A program made the translations under genes and the position numbers. From Lachnoclostridium sp. An118 (GTDB lineage: Bacteria > Bacillota > Clostridia > Lachnospirales > Lachnospiraceae), in contig NZ_NFLQ01000012.1 of assembly GCF_002160985.1 (NCBI RefSeq), positions 43,531 through 107,530 of the forward strand: 64,000 nt of DNA. The letters run 5' to 3'. This document shows, piece after piece, positions 59,696 through 64,000 of this stretch. The first letter of the stretch is position 1; each line of letters opens with the position of its first letter. The notes under the pieces were generated by a model. That model saw only the letters and a list, made by a program, of their open reading frames with translations, was not told the DNA's origin and searched no databases.

Positions 59696-60808
59696 ATGGC
59701 AAGTTTATCATTAAAGCACATTAACAAAACATATCCTAACGGATTTGAAGCTGTTAAAGATTTCAACCTTGAGATCGAGGATAAAGAATTCATCATCTTC
59801 GTAGGACCATCCGGATGTGGAAAATCCACAACACTCCGTATGGTCGCAGGTCTTGAGGAGATCACATCCGGTGAGCTGAAGATCGGCGACAGAGTTGTTA
59901 ACGACGTGGAGCCGAAGGACCGCGATATCGCAATGGTATTCCAGAACTACGCTCTGTATCCGCATATGACAGTATACGATAACATGGCGTTTGGTCTGAA
60001 GCTGAGAAAGGTTCCGAAGGACCAGATCGACAAGATGGTCCGCGAGGCTGCCAAGATCCTCGACCTGGAAGCTCTTCTGGATCGTAAGCCGAAGGCTCTT
60101 TCCGGTGGACAGAGACAGCGTGTTGCCATGGGTCGTGCTATCGTGCGTAACCCCAAGGTATTCCTTATGGACGAGCCTCTCTCCAACCTGGACGCAAAAC
60201 TCCGTGGACAGATGCGTGTTGAGATCTCCAAGCTTCACCAGAGACTGGGCACAACGATCATCTACGTAACACATGACCAGACAGAGGCTATGACACTTGG
60301 TACAAGGATCGTAGTCATGAACGCCGGTGTTGTACAGCAGGTAGATACACCGCAGACACTGTACGATTATCCGTGCAATATGTTCGTCGCAGGCTTCATC
60401 GGATCCCCGCAGATGAACTTTATCGATGCTACATGCAAAGTTGAGGGAGACAAAGTTTCTCTTGTAACAGGACCTCACACGATCGCTCTTCCGCCTGCAA
60501 AAGCAAAAGCGCTCAAAGAGGGCGGCTATGACGGAAAGACAGTTGTTCTCGGTATCCGTCCTGAGGATGTACATGATGAGCAGATGTTCATCGAGGCTTC
60601 TCCTGACACAGTGATCGAGGCAAAGATCCGTGTATACGAGATGCTGGGCGCAGAAGTGCTTCTGTACTTCGACTATGAGGGCTCCAGCATGACAGCGAGA
60701 GTTGACCCCAGGACTACAGCAAGATCCGGCGACACAGTTAAGTTTGCCCTGGATGCTGAGAAGATCCACATCTTTGACAAAGAGACAGAGCTGACGATCA
60801 CAAACTAG
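59696..60808 (+). CDS. Sugar ABC transporter ATPase (MsmX/UgpC type)
   Basis: 370 residues. Walker A GPSGCGKSTTLRM (about 38-46), signature LSGGQRQRVAMGRAIV (about 135), Walker B VFLMDEPLSNLDAKLR, and an OB-type C-terminal regulatory domain (about 240-370) as in MalK. Single MsmX-like ATPases in Firmicutes serve several sugar permeases; no permease is nearby, consistent with a shared subunit. Codon use is unusually biased (many CGT/GTT/GCT-type codons), suggesting high expression. AGGAGGAA precedes the ATG. Confidence 0.95.
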   Translation: MASLSLKHINKTYPNGFEAVKDFNLEIEDKEFIIFVGPSGCGKSTTLRMVAGLEEITSGELKIGDRVVNDVEPKDRDIAMVFQNYALYPHMTVYDNMAFGLKLRKVPKDQIDKMVREAAKILDLEALLDRKPKALSGGQRQRVAMGRAIVRNPKVFLMDEPLSNLDAKLRGQMRVEISKLHQRLGTTIIYVTHDQTEAMTLGTRIVVMNAGVVQQVDTPQTLYDYPCNMFVAGFIGSPQMNFIDATCKVEGDKVSLVTGPHTIALPPAKAKALKEGGYDGKTVVLGIRPEDVHDEQMFIEASPDTVIEAKIRVYEMLGAEVLLYFDYEGSSMTARVDPRTTARSGDTVKFALDAEKIHIFDKETELTITN

Positions 60809-60843
60809 TCAGATGCTTTAAAATGAATATGTGAAGACCAAGG

Positions 60844-60875
60844 GAGAGACGCCTGAGAGGGTGTCTCTCTTTTTC
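60844..60875 (+). terminator. Terminator of the ABC ATPase gene
   Basis: GAGAGACGCC / GGTGTCTCTC stem followed by TTTTTC. Confidence 0.85.
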
Positions 60876-60957
60876 TGTCCCGAGAGTGGGATGCGCCCGC
60901 CATCCGGGTCTGCAACGAAACGTTAATTGTACGCCGTTTTGACATAATATATAATCA

Positions 60958-61449
60958 ATGTTGAACGTATATCTAAAAGGAGATACAGAATACATACGGA
61001 TAAAAAAGAGAGGAACGTTGGAGTGGGAATACAATAAGGCCAGGGAAGAGCTGCTGTGGAAGAGCCGGAAGGAAGAGGAGGAAAAGGTCCTGCGGCAGTG
61101 GGGGATGGAGGAGGCCCAGATACAGGTCCTGCGGGAATACGACTGGGATACCTTCAAATCGGAGCGCCGGTTCCTGGAGCACTGGGCACCCTGGGAGGCC
61201 TACGAGGCAGAGGGATGGATGCTGGATCGAAGGAGAGCCGTCATGAAATATCTTGAGCTGGAGGAGGGAAGATTTTTTTCTGAGAAGACAGAGCGGGTCC
61301 TGGAAGGCCTTGATAAGACAGGAAAAGAAATCCTGTATTTGAAAATAAACGGTTATGAGACACGGGAAATTTCTGCTATAATAGGAATTACAGAAAAAGC
61401 CATATACCGGAGAATGGACCGGATCAAAGAAAAATTAAAAAAAATCTGA
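60958..61449 (+). CDS. Sigma-region-4-like small protein
   Basis: 163 residues. The N-terminal 100 residues are basic/acidic and helical (EWEYNKAREELLWKSRKEEEEK); the last 55 residues (LDKTGKEILYLKINGYETREISAIIGITEKAIYRRMDRIKEKL) form a region-4-like helix-turn-helix, as in sigma factors and related positive regulators. Region 2 is absent, so it is probably not a full sigma factor. TATAAT-like bases lie just before ATG 60958 and I see no ribosome site, so the start is uncertain. Confidence 0.62.
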   Translation: MLNVYLKGDTEYIRIKKRGTLEWEYNKAREELLWKSRKEEEEKVLRQWGMEEAQIQVLREYDWDTFKSERRFLEHWAPWEAYEAEGWMLDRRRAVMKYLELEEGRFFSEKTERVLEGLDKTGKEILYLKINGYETREISAIIGITEKAIYRRMDRIKEKLKKI

Positions 61450-61535
61450 CGCCAGAGGGGAAAAACGACACTGTTCGACGGCTATATTATGTAGGACGGT
61501 TTCCAAGGTGGGGAGAGAGCGGAGGAAGATCGGAA

Positions 61536-61691
61536 ATGAAGAGAAGTGTTTTGTACCTCGCCCTTACCCTGCTGTCTGCTGCAGCGGGGCTTATCCTGGC
61601 TAAAAGATTTCAGACGGATCTGGAGATCAGTGTATTTGACTGCCAGATGAGAGAATGGAAAAAACGGGAGCAGAGCCCGGAAAGGATGTGA
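61536..61691 (+). CDS. Small single-pass membrane protein (51 residues)
   Basis: Starts at ATG 61536 with GGAGGAAG 7 bases upstream. Residues about 4-23 (SVLYLALTLLSAAAGLILA) are a hydrophobic helix, followed by a short charged tail with one Cys. No family recognised. It stops 5 bases before the CdaR-like gene, so the two are probably co-transcribed. Confidence 0.6.
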   Translation: MKRSVLYLALTLLSAAAGLILAKRFQTDLEISVFDCQMREWKKREQSPERM

Positions 61692-61695
61692 AACG

Positions 61696-62790
61696 TTGCT
61701 GTCAAATCAAACGATACAGAAGCTGATACAGGAGATAAAGAGGATATCAGGCTTTGACTGCTCTATATGGAATGAGAAAGCAGAGTGCCTGGCCATGACG
61801 AACGTAAAGACAAAGCCCCGGCAGGCAGAGGTGGAGGACCTGATAGAAAGGTATAACAGCCAGGGGACGGAGGAGAGCGCAGGGGAACAGAGCCTGTTCC
61901 TTCTGGAGAGCGGAGAGAGCCTCTATGTGCTGGCGGTGGACGGGACAGATGAAAGGGCGGTGCTGGCCGGACGCTTTGGGATCAGCCACCTGGAGAGCCT
62001 GGTATCCATGAACCGCGGAAAAATGGACAAGAACAGATTTATCCAGAGCCTTCTTCTGGACAATCTCCTTCTGGTGGATATCTACAATCAGGCGAAGAAG
62101 CTGAAGATCCCGGTGCTGCAGAGGAGAGTCGTGTTCCTGGTAGAGACGAAGAACGCGGACAGCAGCCTGGTCCTGGAGACATTGAAGGGGATCTTCTCCA
62201 TCGGAGCCAGGGATTTTGCCACTTCCGTTGAGGAGGGGCATATCATCCTCGTGAAGGCGCTGGAGCCCACAGAGGATTACAAGGCGATCCAGCACATGGC
62301 GGATGTGATCGTGGATACACTGGGGATGGAGGTCATGGTGGGCGTCCGTGTCTCCTACGGCACCATTGTGGAGGAGCTCAAGGATGTATCCCGCTCCTAC
62401 AAGGAGGCGGACATGGCCCTGGAGGTGGGGCGCATCTTCTATTCCCAGCGTCGCGTGCTGTCCTACAGGGTGCTGGGGATCGGCAGGCTCATACACCAGC
62501 TCCCCGCCTCTCTGTGCGAGATGTTCCTGGATGAGGTGTTTGAGGGAAATGCAATGGAGAGCTTCGAGGAGGAGGAGCTGGCAGCGGTCTACACCTTCTT
62601 CGAGAACAACCTGAATATCTCGGAGACAGCGAGAAAGCTGTACGTGCACCGGAACACGCTGGTATATCGCCTTGAGAAGATACAGAAGAAGACAGGTCTG
62701 GACGTCCGGGTGTTTGAGGACGCCATGACATTTAAGATTGCCCTGATGGTGGAAAAGCATATGAGGGCGATGAAGGAGAAGGAAAGCTGA
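61696..62790 (+). CDS. CdaR/PucR-family transcriptional regulator
   Basis: 364 residues from TTG 61696 (GGAAAGGATG upstream). The N-terminal sugar-diacid-recognition-like region (QTIQKLIQEIKRISGFDCSI), the central GGDEF-like domain (about 135-230: ARDFATSVEEGHIILVKAL), and the C-terminal PucR helix-turn-helix (about 300-350: FFENNLNISETARKLYVHRNT, LVYRLEKIQKKTGLD). Such proteins activate carbohydrate-acid or purine pathways; the target is unknown and no candidate operon adjoins. Confidence 0.88.
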   Translation: MLSNQTIQKLIQEIKRISGFDCSIWNEKAECLAMTNVKTKPRQAEVEDLIERYNSQGTEESAGEQSLFLLESGESLYVLAVDGTDERAVLAGRFGISHLESLVSMNRGKMDKNRFIQSLLLDNLLLVDIYNQAKKLKIPVLQRRVVFLVETKNADSSLVLETLKGIFSIGARDFATSVEEGHIILVKALEPTEDYKAIQHMADVIVDTLGMEVMVGVRVSYGTIVEELKDVSRSYKEADMALEVGRIFYSQRRVLSYRVLGIGRLIHQLPASLCEMFLDEVFEGNAMESFEEEELAAVYTFFENNLNISETARKLYVHRNTLVYRLEKIQKKTGLDVRVFEDAMTFKIALMVEKHMRAMKEKES

Positions 62791-62813
62791 ATACAGACAC
62801 AGACTTTACGGCA

Positions 62814-62846
62814 GGCGTCCGGTCCACGAGACCGGGCGCCTTTTTT
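62814..62846 (+). terminator. Terminator of the CdaR-like gene
   Basis: GGCGTCCGGTC / GACCGGGCGCC stem followed by TTTTTT. Confidence 0.9.
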
Positions 62847-62929
62847 CTGCATGTGATGGAAGAAATTCCCAGGTTGTATTATAGTGGATGGATACACACT
62901 AAAGAAAAAAGAAAGGAAGCTTGTTTTTT

Positions 62930-63787
62930 ATGGAAAAAAGGACATTTCGCATCAAAGAGAAGGACATGGACGACTTTCGGGAGTATCTGCAGGAGAGGGG
63001 GAGCTCTTTGGCCACTATCGAGAAGTATATGAGAGATATGAGAAAATTTGCGGGATTTATAGGAGGGGAGGAGGTCGGGAAGGAGCAGCTGATCAGATAT
63101 AAGGAGTGGCTGATGGAGTCCTATTCAGCCAGCAGTGCTAACTCTATGTTGGCGGCTCTAAATCAGTATCTGGTCTTTATAGGTATGGAAGGACTCCGGG
63201 TAAAACGTATACGTATGCAGAGGACAGATATCCATATCAGAGAAAAGCTGCTTGAGAAGGAAGAGTTTCATGATCTGGTACGGACAGCAAGACAGGGAAA
63301 GAAGGAGCAGATTGCCATGATCATGGAAACTATGTGCGCTACAGGAATCCGTGTCAGCGAGCTTAAATATTTTCGTGTGGAAAATGTGAAAAAGGGTATC
63401 GTGAGAGTCTGGAACAAAGGAAAGTATCGGATTGTGATCATACCAGCTGTCCTAAGAAAGAAACTACTTTTGTATATAAGTAAAAATAAAATCCGTTCAG
63501 GTATTATTTTCTGTACCCGGACCGGAAAAGAGAAGGACAGGTCCAATATCTGGAGAGAGATGAAGCAGATTGCAAAAAAGGCCGGCGTAAAGCTGGAGAG
63601 AGTATTTCCGCACAATCTGCGGCACCTCTTCGCAAGAACCTTTTACAGGGAGACAAAAAACCTGCTTAACCTGGCGGATATTCTTGGACACAGCAGTCTG
63701 GAAGTAACGCGGATCTATGCGTCAGACGGCATGAGCGAGTGGAAGCGAAATTTAGAAAAGCTGAAGCTGCTTGAAAGTACAACATAA
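62930..63787 (+). CDS. Tyrosine site-specific recombinase 2 (paralogue of the left one)
   Basis: 285 residues. Same domain layout as the recombinase at 523-1377 and a high level of identity over most of its length (shared blocks include YKEWLMESYS-type, SSANSM, IAMIMET, CATGIRVSEL, VWNKGKYRIV, DRSNIWREMK, HNLRHLFARTFYR and LADILGHSSLEVTRIYA). Catalytic Arg, Lys, His-x-x-Arg, His and Tyr are all present. GAAAGGAAG precedes ATG 62930 by about 10 bases. A site of the ACATAA-N6-TTATGT type overlaps its stop codon, so it probably controls a switch just past the window edge. Confidence 0.93.
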   Translation: MEKRTFRIKEKDMDDFREYLQERGSSLATIEKYMRDMRKFAGFIGGEEVGKEQLIRYKEWLMESYSASSANSMLAALNQYLVFIGMEGLRVKRIRMQRTDIHIREKLLEKEEFHDLVRTARQGKKEQIAMIMETMCATGIRVSELKYFRVENVKKGIVRVWNKGKYRIVIIPAVLRKKLLLYISKNKIRSGIIFCTRTGKEKDRSNIWREMKQIAKKAGVKLERVFPHNLRHLFARTFYRETKNLLNLADILGHSSLEVTRIYASDGMSEWKRNLEKLKLLESTT

Positions 63788-63802
63788 CGCTGATTATGTT
63801 GT
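63779..63802 (+). repeat. Recombination-site-like inverted repeat after recombinase 2
   Basis: ACAACATAA (63779-63787), spacer CGCTGA, TTATGTTGT (63794-63802): 9-bp perfect arms, same ACATAA/TTATGT core and same 6-bp spacer length as the sites at 1388 and 1578, but a different spacer. The stop codon TAA is the last three bases of the left arm. No inverted partner (spacer TCAGCG) occurs before 64000. Confidence 0.75.
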
Positions 63803-64000
63803 TAAAGGCTTCGTATATAGACAAACCTATTCAGTCTTTTTAAGTTTATAATACATAAAAGGAAATGTCAATAAAGCCGGATCTTGAGTTTCCGCAGAAT
63901 TATCCCCTTAGATAAATCTACCGTATTTCGTTATCCACAACTTTCAAAAAATGGCCAAAATATAAGGAATCCTAATCCTTTTTGATGTAAAATTAAGCTA
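63803..64000. other. AT-rich non-coding end of the window
   Basis: No gene begins here. There is one perfect DnaA-box-like TTATCCACA (63931-63939) and a TATAAT (63847-63852) without a good -35. If a second invertible segment exists, this would be part of it. Confidence 0.5.

Noticed and set aside
1..64000. tRNA or rRNA genes
   Set aside because: No cloverleaf-like sequence with T-arm GGTTCGA-type core and no rRNA-like conserved stretches were seen in the intergenic regions.

Overview
The window looks like chromosomal DNA from a low-to-moderate GC, spore-forming anaerobic Firmicute, most likely family Lachnospiraceae. The evidence is sporulation genes (SpoIID, a SpoIIQ-like LytM protein, a CwlD-like amidase, BofA), two rubrerythrins with a Fur/PerR-type regulator, DUF1858 and TSCPD small proteins, a Gram-positive sortase pilus, a clostridial Tad pilus locus, and strong AGGAGG ribosome sites. 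I cannot name a species. I saw no rRNA, tRNA, CRISPR array or intact transposase.

Left end (1-12.7 kb): a TSUP permease fragment is followed by a tyrosine recombinase and a small invertible-looking segment (1388-1596). The segment is bounded by perfect 19-bp inverted copies of a site built as ACATAA-N6-TTATGT. It carries a good sigma-A promoter (TTGATT-17-TACAAT) that at present points into the next operon. That operon encodes an O-antigen-ligase-like membrane protein, a peptidoglycan amidase, three LPXTG-type pilin/adhesin proteins, two class C sortases and a zinc-repeat/AP2 DNA-binding protein. I read it as a phase-variable sortase-pilus operon, and it is the most interesting system here. 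A second, clearly paralogous recombinase lies at the right end (62.9-63.8 kb). A site of the same ACATAA-N6-TTATGT design overlaps its stop codon, suggesting a second switch that continues beyond the window.

Middle (12.7-34.9 kb): mostly housekeeping and sporulation genes. They include a DacF-type carboxypeptidase, isoleucyl-tRNA synthetase behind an Ile T-box leader, glycogen phosphorylase, SpoIID and a SpoIIQ-like protein, and a GIY-YIG protein. Next come a hemolysin III protein, an ECF transporter S component, an oxidative-stress block (rubrerythrin, reverse rubrerythrin, PerR-like), an NlpC/P60 hydrolase, a MecA-like adaptor, a candidate structured ncRNA, a GH18 protein, CwlD, Sua5, Upp, dCMP deaminase, a YaaL-like protein and BofA. 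Two tight clusters of DnaA-box-like 9-mers lie at 22.3 and 27.4 kb.

Tad pilus locus (35-43.7 kb): one promoter (34956-34984) leads a compact, overlapping operon of TadZ/CpaE, CpaF, TadB, TadC, an Flp-type prepilin, a DUF5702-like protein, two TadE-like proteins, an A24 prepilin peptidase and a DUF6382-like protein. A perfect 25-bp inverted repeat encloses the ribosome site and first codons of the first TadE-like gene.

Right part (43.7-64 kb): rhomboid protease, orphan histidine kinase, HIT protein, sigma factor, MurG, an AT-rich patch (about 48-49.3 kb) with a chimeric anti-sigma-like gene, a small secreted protein and a candidate structured RNA, then a TSCPD protein, an Rpn-family pseudogene, MtnN, a membrane protein and Pgi. 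This is followed by a yaaO-to-rsmI-like cluster (decarboxylase, guanylate-kinase-like protein, HolB, PSP1/YaaT, TrmN6-like, RsmI), an MsmX/UgpC-type ATPase, a sigma-region-4-like protein, a CdaR/PucR regulator and the second recombinase.
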